DNA of 64,000 nt from Prostheceraeus crozeri (lineage: Eukaryota > Platyhelminthes > Polycladida > Euryleptidae): assembly GCA_907163375.1 (NCBI GenBank), contig CAJQUW010011534.1, positions 124,001-188,000 on the forward strand, written 5' to 3'. Within the stretch, counting starts at the first letter, position 1; each line of letters starts with the position of its first letter. This document shows, piece after piece, positions 1-12,600 of the stretch. A program made the position numbers and the translations under genes. Under the pieces are notes generated by a model. It saw nothing but the letters and a program-made list of their open reading frames with translations, had not been told where the DNA came from and made no database searches.

Positions 1-425
1 AGATTAATCTGTGATTTTGCGACAACTTCAAATTTCATCATTCAAGCCGTTCATCATCAGATATCAAATATATCAATTGATGTCATAACGCAATTTCGAA
101 GATGAATGAAATAATTTTGGTAAGGAATTAAGAACTTACTATTTTGGAAAATAGAATCTCATAAAGGGAGTGAAACATGCTGAGAGTAATTTAATGTGAT
201 GATAGATATTTCGTAGTTGAGACATGTTCATAGTCGATGTGATGGCATTGCTGCAGAAAACAAGAGAATACTCAAGCAAACAGACACACCACATACACTT
301 TCCAAGGACATGAATGACAGGTTGTAGGGTTGAGGCTGAAGGAATAAGTCAACAAAGAGACAGACAGTTAATATTTACTGCAAGAGAAAATGAAGGATTG
401 AAAAAAAGAAGGCATGTAAAAAATA
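1..425 (-). other. RXR 3'UTR / downstream flank
   Basis: AT-rich sequence following the RXR stop codon on the minus strand. Apart from the ATTAAA noted separately I see no gene or repeat here. Confidence 0.4.
190..195 (-). promoter_or_regulatory. Possible RXR polyadenylation signal (ATTAAA)
   Basis: ATTAAA on the minus strand about 230 bases after the RXR stop codon. No canonical AATAAA occurs on the minus strand between the stop and the window edge. The 3'UTR could equally run past the edge. Confidence 0.25.
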
Positions 426-682
426 TTAATCATCCATCGTGGTCCCAGTGTCTAACATCTCCGTGAGGAAGGTGTCGATCGGCGTATCTCCCATCAACTT
501 GAAGAAGAAGAGGTGCTCCAGACACTTAAGACCTAAACTCCTTAATGCCGGCAATCTCAGCAACAGTTTGGCGAAACGGCCGGGCTCCTCAGGGTATTGC
601 GTTCGACAATACTCCTCCAACGTGGAATACACTTTCTCCCGTAGACGTTCCACCAACGATCGTGAGGTTATGCCTTTCGCGT
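426..682 (-). CDS. RXR: RXR exon 6: C-terminal ligand-binding domain with AF-2 helix and stop
   Basis: The acceptor reads ttgtctgcag and the exon continues ACGCGAAAGGC. The split codon G|AC gives Asp in the conserved FNPDAKG. The exon encodes LBD helices 8-12, including [18 protein letters not shown] and [13 protein letters not shown], which form the dimer interface in RXR. Helix 12 follows as [12 protein letters not shown], so the coactivator-binding AF-2 is present. The protein ends in a short acidic tail, TGTTMDD, then TAA at 426-428. The tail differs from the vertebrate ending and is lineage-specific. The match to RXR is continuous, with no break. Confidence 0.96.
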
Positions 683-3600
683 CTGCAGACAAGAGAGTGC
701 AGGGTTCATTGGGAGGTCATCAGACGGATGGGAAGGGAATTTAGGGGAGTTGATGATTACAACATCAGCGCTACGCCGCCGCGCAACTTACACGAAGATG
801 TCTTCCCTACACAATCAAAGTTAATTGGCAACATCACTGAATTTACTGAAAAAATGAATAACACAAAAATACATGAATTAACTCTACAGTGAAACCCGCA
901 GATTAAGTCACTTTACAACTTCACTGCTAGCATTGTAGGTGAAAATAGAACCCAACCCTGGACCGGTTTATATTTACCATTCGATTATTTAGTATTAGAT
1001 CATCACAAACAGAAACAACAGATTGATTAGTTTTAAGAACTCAGCTACTACTTGGGACTATGGGTGACTTTTTAATCGCAATCGCATCGATACGATTAAA
1101 CGATTAATAATCGCATCATAAAGCGATTAAACGATTAATCGAGCGATTAATTTCCTATATAATTTCAATATCTACTATTAATATATTAGACAACAGTATC
1201 ACTGTTATTATGTAAACTATCACTGCTTCTCAACGAATTGTAAAGTATTATTCCCATGCACAATCACTTCATCTTTTGTTTGATGTAACTTATGTTAAAA
1301 GTTAGTAAAGTTAGTTAGGTTAGTAAAGTTAGGCCTAGTGCATAAAGTCCTAGTTTTATTCATTTTAATTACCCTTACTCGAGACCGCCTATATGGAATA
1401 TCAGCGCAGTCTAATGCTACCAGAAGACTAAAAATTAAACAGTCACCGAAACACAAGTGAGTCATTCATTTCAACACCTTTCTGCTCCGTGCTGGAGAAT
1501 TCCAACATTCACACGAAACGCACTAATAGAATAATCGATTGTTCAACTTAACAGAAAATTCATTCATTAAATCTAAAGAATCAGTAAAATGGTATAAGTA
1601 TTTTTGCATTAGAATAGAAATGCAAAGAAACGATTAATCGCAAGCCCACGATTAAATGCATTTCTTAAGTATTTGAAGCGATTAAACGATTAATCGCTTT
1701 GCACCCCTACTAGAGACTTACATGTGGATGTTCTCCGTTTGAGATAGCTATGTGATGCTGTCTTCAAGAATTTGACTGCTTTTCTATGCTATTTTTCTGC
1801 GATCTAGGATAATGAGTGAATTGTGATGTTATGATCAGTGTGATCCATTGCTTTGTGAGAATTTTCTATCTTGTAATTAGTGATTCTTTGATGTTCTTTC
1901 GTTGATATATTTGCATGCCGGGATGACGTTACAACACGAGATACGGTTGGATCATTTCCCTTCTTTAAAAATGCTGCTTTCTGCGTAACTCACATTTTCA
2001 AGCACAGCTCTCTAAAATTGACTCGAGGAGGAGAGCCTCCCCATGAGTGCAAAATTATGGCAGTCAAGTAAGGGCGCAGTAAAGCATCAATCGTTGCGCA
2101 ACCAATAGAATTCTCAGCGTGCTCTCCTTTTCTTCGAATAGCAAATATTTAAGAGAAAAGTGTGACGACAATGAAGAATCACCGAATGTTGTTGTAGAAC
2201 TTCTATTAATTTGCTCTTTAGTTTTTTACTAAACAACATTTTCTCTATGTGACTTTGAGTACATTTGAGAGCTGCTCAACAGAATGTTTGGCATAATACT
2301 TTTCAAGGAAAAATTTCTTTAAACACAATCATTGACCAGTGACAGATATTCAATGAAATTTATCTCTAACGAATGCATTTATAGGACGTCTCTAATTTTC
2401 CGCGGAGGTCTTTTGGAGTTGCCCTAAGTTTCCAAAATTCTTTCATAAAGCATCTGAAATATTCATCCACGGGCTATAATTTCAAAAAATCAGAAATTGT
2501 TCAGGGATTAAGCTGCATGATGCAGCAAGTTTCTTAGAAACGTTGTCCAGAACATTTAGAGAAAAGAAATCATAATAGCATTGGGTGAAGGACACAAGTT
2601 CAGAGACGCACATGATATGATCTGTAAAAATGTGGTCAAAGGACAATTTGAAAAAATGATCATACGAGTATTACAAAACGCAGAAGAAATTCACCAAAGA
2701 ATCCAAAATTTAATCACTTGCTAGACTAACAAACATTCTATTGAGTTTCATTTTGGGTTGTTCTGTTTTTTAGGCACAAACAAGGTTACCCTATTTGGTG
2801 ATTTGGGATTGTTGTGGATATTTTGGTAAAATACGGATGAACCGTTGCATACTCGCTAATGCGTGATCATGTTCTTGAATAAAGTTAGTTGCATATGGTA
2901 CATTCTGGCGAAATAGTTCTCCCATATGATAGATAGAAAACCATTAGAATATTTCAGATTATGGCGGTAAATTGAAAAGTGTTAACCGCTTAATTCTTGT
3001 TAGATCCGCAATGAGGAATCATTCAGCCTGACAGGTGACATGATCAGAGTAAATCATGGTTGGCACATTTCACAAAATTTTCCGCAAAGATATCATTTTG
3101 AAGAATATTTAAGTTTGTTGCCAGCGCTTCGTCTGCTCTTTGTAGAAAGAGCTTCATGTACAATTTCTTCATCTGCACTTTACATTGTAAGTGGAGAGCA
3201 GCAAGATGCATGTCCACATATCTTGGAAGTAATTGATCTCTCTTCAATGTTTTAACAAAGCATACGATGACAAACTTTATGGAAACAGAAATACAAAGGG
3301 AAGTATCGATACGAGAGCAGTCTAGGATCCAAATTAGGATTATACAAAAGTGAAGAAGTGTGGGTGAACTAATAAAAACGAAACAAAAACAGCAAACGAA
3401 GTACGAAAGATATGAGAATGATATTGATTGAAAAAATAGATACAAACAGCATTTGTGGACTCTGTGCAAGAAAAGTGGCATTTGCAGTTACACTAAAATG
3501 TTAAAAATCTCTGTAACGTTCCAATTTGCCATATGAAATGCTTCGATGACTATTCAATAGGCAGAACGTCACTTGAAGATGCAACAGACCTAGCAGTGCT

Positions 3601-6600
3601 GCTGATCAATGGAAATAAATGCATTGAATGAACATTTAATTGAAAATAATTTATGGGCAATCATGTTAACTTGATTTTGAATCAATGTCTAACCTCTGAA
3701 ATCAGCGATGACATTCAACATGAGCAGAATGATTCTTTTGAACCGTAGTGTTGACTGACAGTTTTGATTGGATTGGTTAATTAAAATGGGACAATCAATA
3801 GGAAGATGGATCAAAGAAAGTTATCTCTCAGCGAGGACAGACTGATTACGTCGAAAAGATGGTCAGATTGGTAGTTTGGCAGAGCAGATGAAATGCTGCC
3901 TGTATTTGTGCATCTTTCTATCCTGCATTAATTAATCGTTGACGCCTCATTATCATTAAGTCCCTTCAGATCTGAACTTGTGAACCCTGACAATCCGGAA
4001 TTGGCGTAGCACATAGACACGCACAATGACCCAGGAGCAATGCATTTCTGAAGGTCAGCCAAGCTCTTGCATTTACTCACCAGGATTGAATAGGACAATA
4101 GCACGCAGACAGCCAAGTTCTGTCCGATCCATCTTCAGATCTCTCATTTTAGCCACCAATTCGACAAGAATCCGGTCAAAGATGGTGCCCACACCGGCTT
4201 GCTTTGCGGCATCGCGATGAACGTGCAAGCCTGTGGCCAGGAGGATGGCATCTTGAACGACAGTCGAACGATAACTGAAGGCGGCGATCAGCAACTCATT
4301 CCAACCTGTCAATGAAGATAAGACAAGAGATGCATTGCGGATTTCGGGAAATAAGCTCTATTAGACAATTGAACTCACTCGCTTTGAGAAGGTTGACCTG
4401 ATCATCAATGGAAAGTTCTTTGAAATGTGGCAATCGTTTGGACCATTCAACTAAGGAAAAGAGTTGTTTATCAGCCGCGTGACAGATATTGGTGACTGGA
4501 TCTTGTTGGACATCCACATAAGTGAAGTTCTCGGGCTCTACAGCTAGTTCTGCTTCAAGGATTTGTTCCAAAGGCATTACTAGAAGACCACCGGTAGGGT
4601 CAGCGTCCAGACCACTGCTGCTACCTTGTTGTGATTGTTCCGACCGCTCTCGTGCGCGCATCCGTTCTTCTTGAACAGCTGTAAAGGAAAATACGTCCAT
4701 TAGAATACGTATATTTACAAACCCCGGCTTGTGACACTTCTGATGTCCTCTGTCAAGAAGAAATTAAGCGGAAACAATTGACAGGACGGCGTCTGTTGCA
4801 GTTCAAAACATAAAATTAAAGGCAGGTTGCTTCTCGGTGCAATGAACACTTGAACAGTCATGAATCAAATAATAATCATCTTTATTGGCTCATAATACCT
4901 GGACAATTCGGTGAGAATATAATTTAAAAATGTGACATAGAAAATTGAATCGAGTGCAACGGGGACGCGCAAATTTCAGAAATGAGTTACAAAAAGGACT
5001 GGCACGGGTGTGTGGACGTGGTGGATTTTAATTCGATTATAATCTTAAAATGCGTGTTTTAGTAATGTTTGAAATTATATTTGTCTCAAAATAGCTCAAT
5101 AGAAAGTCACTAAGTTTTCAGTTGTTGGCTTAATATGCGTTCGAATAATATGGCTTAATATTTTTTGCTTGAAATTTAAGAAAATATGTTTTTCCTACTA
5201 GTACTTTCCAATATATTCAAAATTTGAATTTTCTCCATAATACCTTGATGAACATTCAAAAATTAGCATTTTTGAAGTTCCCTGACTTCATTCAAAATCT
5301 GGTAAATTTCAAAAATCCAAACAGATTCACTGAAGAATCTTTAGATAATAGTGGAATTCAAATCCACGCTGTGGAATCGATAGGGTTGTCTTATTAATAT
5401 AGATGGAAGGCACTAATGCTCACAACAGTCGAGACTTTAGACACCAGCGTGACAATCACTGCTTGTGATTGTAGAAGCAAGTTCTTCTGCTCCCTGGACT
5501 TTTATTGCAGGATGAGAAAATTAAAATAAAAACAAGTGACTGACAAAAACCCACCAGAAACCACCACAGAAACGTCGGGTTTTATCAGTCACTTGTTTTT
5601 ATTTTAATTTTCTCATCCTGCAATAAAAGTCCAGGGAGGAAAAGAAATTGTTTTTACAATCACAATGAATAGCCTCCCGTCAAAAGCAGCTAACATAATC
5701 ACTTCTTGAGGCAAACACATGCAAGCAGTTCCCGCATAGATCGATTGAATAAATAGATATGTAATAGCTGGAGAAAGTCTGAATGATGAGTTGCGAAAAA
5801 TCCAATACAAAATTCCATCATGACCACAATTTATCCATTTTAATGAAGAAAGTACGTGATGAACACCTTAGACGTTGAACAGATGACATGTGAATTGAAG
5901 ACATATTCTTGCCACTCCATTGAAAACATAGGAAAGTATGCACTGAATTCTACCAACTCTATTGTTTCTATTTTCCAAATAGGGAGCATAGTTTGATTTC
6001 TCTATATTGCAACGAGAAAACCACGATCCGCTCATCAATCAACACATTTAAAGATGGATGAATCAAAGGTTGTCAGTAGGTCGCATTCGCACAGTCTTAG
6101 GCGGAAATAATCGCGTGATTGTACGAGTATGGGGACAGCTATGCAATGCGAGGACGCTCAAATGGTTCACATGAGTCATTTTCAATCTTGAAGACGATCA
6201 CATTCGTGCTTGAAAGTGGTTGGTTTCAAACGACTCATTTTATTTCATTATGAGAAACAATATTGGTCTCAAATTCAGATGTGTCTTGAATCTTGATACT
6301 GAGATCACCTCAAAAGCTAAGATATACGTTCAACAAGAACAATCTCTTAACGATCATCAAATTAGTAACTTATTCAAGTTGACATTAAGCCGAATTCTGG
6401 ATCATCCTGTAACTATGACAATTTTTGCCAATCGATTCCTAAATTATTGAACTCGACCGGAGGTGGGCCCTATTAACTTTCTTTCAATAATTCTAAAGAG
6501 ATAACACAAGAAGAGTAAAAAATAAAAGACATGGCGATAGATTATCTAATGAAAAAGTGAAAAGGAAGTTTAGTAAATGAGATCCACATGTCTCCATTTT

Positions 6601-9600
6601 TTCACTTTTTCGCTCGTTTCTGAGAATACCGTATACGGGAGCCCGTAATGGAAAATGACTGGTTTGGCCATACTGGCAACTCGGCATACACCAATGCGCA
6701 AGATGAAAAGAAACTCGATGCCAAAGACCAACTTGAACAAGTTGCCACTGCAGTGAGTGAAGAAACCGAAATATTGAATCAGTGAGCAGTCAAACGTTGG
6801 ACTACTTAATCAATAATTACCTGCAGCAGTCAACATCGAAACTGACTTTTTGAAGTAGTGTATTGTCTTATATACATAGACTTAACAAAGGATCAACAAC
6901 AAGATTAAAAATATCGTTTTGCACATCATTATTTTGCTTGAGAAATTCTTCTCGATATTCTGATAACGATTTAATCAAGTGTGAAGTGTAAATCGCTACA
7001 CAGGTCTCAGAGGATTCAGTCACGTCATCGATGCCACTCAGTTGATTTAAGAAGTGTGAGATACATCTTTCACTGAATAATTCCTCCCTCTCCAGACTGC
7101 ATGACAGATCATTACGTTCATCGTACGAGTTGAGTAATTGGGTCAACATCCCTACAAGGCCAACACTGACAGCATTGGTCAGATCGGCGGCTGCTGCGCT
7201 GACCAGTATCGGTGAACCACGGTAAAGAGGTCAACATACCAAGTTGGAATTTGCAGTTACATCACTCGAAACCTTCCATCACACATGCAGCAGTAAACAG
7301 CGCTGAATTATCAACTTCTCTTCTCAATACTGAGCAGTGGAAGACAAGGATGAGAACAACACTTGCTGGACCTAGATCTTCTTCATTCCACGTTTCGACA
7401 ACCGGTGGGGTGGGGGGCTAATCCTCTCCTTCAACACTTCTACGAACCACATGAAAGTCACGGTACAACATATTCAAGTATTCAGGAACTCACGTATCTT
7501 TGTGCTATAGGCAGCAATTAAGCATTTTAATGCATCAACTTTTGAGAGCATTTTGAAAATTTTGACTTTTTACGAAGTTGTCTTAAATCATCTTAATGAC
7601 TGTTAATCCCCATCGCACAATTCAAAATCTGTGTGTAGACAGGAACTGGCGGCAGCACACGGCAGCCATTCTAATATATGTCAAATGATAGTTTACAAGC
7701 CTAAGTAACCTCAAATGATATTTTGCAAACTTAAGATAATTTGAAGACAATTCAAATCGGTTCCAAATTATTAAGAAACGATAGGCATAATACTACTAAA
7801 TTTGGTTATTACTGGCATATTTAGTGAGCAGAATTTGCTTGACATTTAAATGTCAATGTCATGTCTGGTAAAACAGTTCACCATGACATGATTTTGACAT
7901 GACTGCTCACACTGTTGACTGTCAATTTGTTTCTTGAAAGACATAATTCTAAAGGCATTGAAATTCCGAACAGAAGACAGCGCCTGAACACGATGACGTC
8001 ACAATCGTCCATAGGAAAATGAATGTTATTGATAGACGACGACAGATGAAACCCGCTAATCGGTATTCACTGCCCTTCATCTTGCTGAATAGAGAAGAGA
8101 TACGACACCACACACGGCAGTAGAATAAGAATAACACTCACCATTGGCGAACAACTCACACTGGTTGGATAGAAAGACAGCAAGTGGTTTCAGGGGGTGC
8201 ACTGTTAGTTTTCGTGGTAGGACGAATTTGGTTCTCAATAATTCAATGCTGATGTTCAGAGTGACCTCGAAGAAGACACTCAATTTGGCCCAATTATTGA
8301 GTGACAAAATAAACATCGAAAGAAATCAGGGGCTTCCCTCTAAATAATGCAATGGAGAATCAAGAACCTAAGTCTTCAAAGAAATACTCATTTCAAAACA
8401 CAACTCTATTAACTGCATCCATTCAAACGTGTAAATGAAGCGCGTTTGTCTCATTTGCTGAGTTTGTCTTACTTCTATCTCATTAAATGTTAATAATAAT
8501 TGATCTTGAACAGTTAGTTAATCAGCATTATTTCAATATTTGACATCTATGAAAGATATGAGCCAAACTAATGTAAGCATCCCCAGATTTCATGAGATAA
8601 AAAATCTATGAGCATCAAAAGCTACGTCTTCTCCGAGCCGGAGGGTTTTGATACGAGTTGACTGGCAGAGCTGAAAGCGGTCCCGGACATGAAATGTTTA
8701 GTACCCCTCATTTGATCATTTAAATGCTCTAAATCATTTTCAAGGCTTATCAACCTGGTTCTCCAGTAATAATATGGAGTAAATATTCTTAACTGTAGAA
8801 ACAACGATTGATAGACGATTATCAAGCAACATTACTCTGGCACTTTGGTGAAAAGAATAGTTTGAATATAATACTTTGTTCAACTTTTGTCTTAGTGACC
8901 TCACTTTTCAAGTAGGCTTCATGTCTTCGGTGTAATTCGTTTTCCACGCTTTAACTTGAATGTAACTTACAAAAATGGCAGCTATCGGCACGTGAAATAA
9001 GATCCAAATCATTTGTGATTGACAAACGCGTTATCCATGTACAACATGTGAAAAACAACAAATGAAAATTTACTGTTGAATGTTTAGGTATTCAATTTGC
9101 TGTTCAACAGTTATCAATTTACTTACAAATGGTACATGAGCCCTAAAGCATACCATAATGTAATCAACAATTCCATTTTTAGGATGATTCTTAAGACGCT
9201 TACATTCAACTGGTGTAATTGATATTTTCAATAAGGATGATAAGGTGCACAAAACGATAGAATTTATCACACAGGCCCAGATACAAAATTCATCCGGGCC
9301 GGGCCTAATATTTTGGAGTCGATGCGTGCCGGGACGGACCCGGGCCGAAAAGAGTGGATAAATAAAATCTACTAGTAGATTATGCGCCGCTCAGAACCTG
9401 ATATAGATTAATGACATATCTCCAGAGAAAAGTAAAACGAATATGCTTAAAAAATAAACAATTTTTTTTTATTTGTGGAATACGCATATTTTCATAAAAT
9501 CAACATGAAATCCATTTTTTGCCGTCTCTCGCTTGATTAGCAAATGTACATGTGCTCACTGGACAGTGGACACCCATGAAATCACTGCGGCTGGTTTGAC

Positions 9601-12600
9601 AGCATCTTTAGGGAAATATTTCCCGTTCATGGTAGAGATTCATCATTTTATAGAAATTAAATTTGTCAATTAGGCTCAGCTGTAATCTAAGGTGTGGCGG
9701 CAACTGATTGTCATTGCATAACCAACCTGATACGCATCCTTCTTCTCCCAAAGGAACTCTTTAAGTCTGCGTACAAGGGCTGTGACGATGACTTAATTTC
9801 TTCCTGCCCTTATTGGTAAACATTCAAGCGACCAAGAGAGATGAAAGTTTGCGTATGTGGCCTTGAAGATCAATGTTCGTGTTATATCACTGTCCTGATA
9901 TACCACAGTTTGTCTATGATATCAATGTATGCATGATCTGAAGAATCCATGGTGTCGTCATGATATTAATATTTCAATTTCAAAAATGTATGACTATCAT
10001 CATCATCATCATCATCGCCAATTTGAATCCGGTTTTGTCCCCGACAAGCAAGGGTGGCCGGATCTACCTCACTGCAGCGAAATTTTTCTGACCCCTTCAC
10101 GCCACCTAGATCTATTCAAGGCATCTTCTTTCTTCAGGCCGGCCTTCTTCATCTCCTCCTCTACTTGATTTCTCCACATACGCTTGGGCCGTCCTCGCTT
10201 GCGTTTTCCTTCAACTTGAAGATGAAGGACTTTCTGCAGAACATTGTCATCTTCTCTCCTCAGCACGTGACCGTGCCACCGTACCCCGCTTGCCTTCGCC
10301 AAATTTCCGATCTCTTCCTTCAAGCCCAACATGTCCATCAAGATGGTGCTGTTCTTCCTGTCCTTCAGCTTGGCTCCACACATCGCTCTTTCTGCCCTCC
10401 TCAGGATGTTCATTTCGTTTTCCCGCAAGCACCATGTTTCACTTCCGTACAGCATCACTGATCTTACATAACTACGGTAGACCATCCCTTTCAATTTCAA
10501 GGAGAATCTTCTTCCAAGCAACAGTTCACTGATTTCCCGAAATCTCATCCACCCAAGTCGCACTCTCGCCGTAACTGCAGCTTCACATCCACCACTGGCA
10601 TTGACTCTGCTACCTAAGTAACAGAAGGCTCGCACAGTTTCGATTCCTTGGCATAGCTCTTCAGTGCCCATCACATCGTCTCCACCGGACCCTAGGCATC
10701 TCTCGCACGAAAAATTCCGCGCAAGGTTGGACGTCACTTTCTTCACTTTCGCGCATCTGCCGTGAATCCAGAGCCCGCATTTTGTGCACAGCACCGAGTT
10801 CTTCATTACTCTTTTCCCACACACACCACATGGATCTCTCTTTGATTTTACTCTTTCTCCTTCTGAGCCACTCATCATCACTTTCGTTTTGCTGATATTT
10901 ACTTTCATACCCTTTGATTCCAGCGCTTCTTTCCATTTAGCAAACTTCACTCTCAGCCCATCCAACGACTCGCTTGTCAAAACAATATCGTCTGCATAGA
11001 GCATCTCCGCTAGCGGTCCTTCTCTTGCATCTCCAGTCACCACATCCATTACGATAGCGAACAACAGAGGCGACAGAACGGACCCTTGGTGGACTCCAAC
11101 TTCCACGGAAAACACGTCCGACAACTTCGATCCAGATCTGACTTGTGTCCTTGCCCCATCGTACAAACTCATCACCGCTCTCACTATCACTTCCGTCAGA
11201 CCCTTCTTTCGCATCGCCCATTCCAGTACTCGCCTTGGGACACGATCGAATGCTTTCTCCAGATCCACGAAGCACATGAACAATTTCTTGTCTTTGTCCA
11301 TGTACTCTTCCTGCAATCTTCGCAATACGAAAATGGCATCTGTCGTGCCCTTGCCTGGCATGAAGCCAAATTGCGACTCGTCCAAAGAAACAAACTCCCG
11401 AATTCTCCGCTCCAACACTCTCTCCACGATCTTCATCCCATGTTCCAGGAGTTTGATTCCCCTATACGCTCCGCAATTCATGGCATCACCCTTTCCCTTA
11501 AAAACTGGCACCACTACGCTTGTTTGCCATTCTTCTGGCATTCCCTTGCCTTCCATGACACCCTGACAAATTTCCGTCATGACACGAATTCCGACTTCTC
11601 CACTCGCTTGGATCATCTCGACAGACACATCTGACAGCCCAGCTGCTTTCCCTGTCTTCATATCATTCATTGCTCTTATCACTTCGCCTCTGGAGACATT
11701 CTTCTCTGGCCCTTCTACCTTGTCCACGTGGGTATTTTGATCCCATTCATTCTCCTCATTCATTATCACCTCCATGTGTTCCTTCCATATTCGTCATCTG
11801 TCATCCTCCGTGAAACCCAGACGTCCATCTTTCCCCCTCATACACCGTCCTCCTTCGACATCTTTCCCTTCACGCTTCATGATCTTGACGCGTCTGAAGA
11901 TCTCATGCGGATTTTCCTTCATTTTTTCCATCTCCTTCACGGCCTCCTGCTTCATGGCCCTTGCAACAGCTTTCTTCGCCTGCTTTTTCTTGCTCCTGTA
12001 ATTAGCTTTGTTGCTTTCTGAACCATTCATCTTTAGGGTTTTAAACGCTTCCTTTTTCATGGCTATTGCTTTCTTTACTTCATCATTCCACCACCAGGTA
12101 TCCCCTCGATCTCGTCTTCCTTTCTCCTTTCCACAAACTTCATCGCATGCCTGCAGCACCCCAGTCTTGAAAGCATCCCACAGATCAGTCGCTTCAACAT
12201 CAACAAGTTGCTCAACCCTTTCCTGGAATTGTAGCCTCGTTCCTTCATTTTCAAGTTTCCAAACTTTTCTTCTTGAAACGCGCTCCTTTCTCACAATCTT
12301 TCGTGTCCTTGCTTTGTCCAAATCTGCAATTAGCAATCGGTGCTGCAATTCGCCAGCGATTGTTTTCACATCTTTCAGGTGTTTCCGATCTTCCTGTCCA
12401 ATCACCACGAAGTCAATTTCTGTCTCATTGCCACCGGCACTGTAGGTCACCTTCTTCTTTTCGTCCTTCCGGAACCACGTGTTCGCCACGCACAAGGTCT
12501 TTTCATCGCAGAACTCTAGGAGTCGCTTTCCTTCCAAGTTTCTCACTCCGATGCCATTCCCGCCATGTATGCCTTCGAAACCGTCGATGCTCTTCCCGAC

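Larger units (their letters stand above)
4679..9992. other. RXR intron 3, 3' portion
   Basis: AT-rich intron containing the palindrome at 5491-5637 and the unrecognised reading frame at 6868-7230, both listed separately. A GC-rich patch with CCGGGCC motifs at 9276-9350 looks like an end of a repeat, but no partner end was found. Nothing else is supported. Confidence 0.5.

Noticed and set aside
3044-3481. 145-codon minus-strand frame in RXR intron 5
   Set aside because: Hydrophobic low-complexity start, no recognised domain, no splice or start context; probably chance.
9276-9350. GC-rich patch with CCGGGCC motifs
   Set aside because: Resembles a repeat terminus but no partner end, duplication or coding signal was found.
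11086-11634. Long plus-strand reading frames across 10054-13188
   Set aside because: They are antisense shadows of the LINE endonuclease/RT coding region and show no protein motifs of their own.
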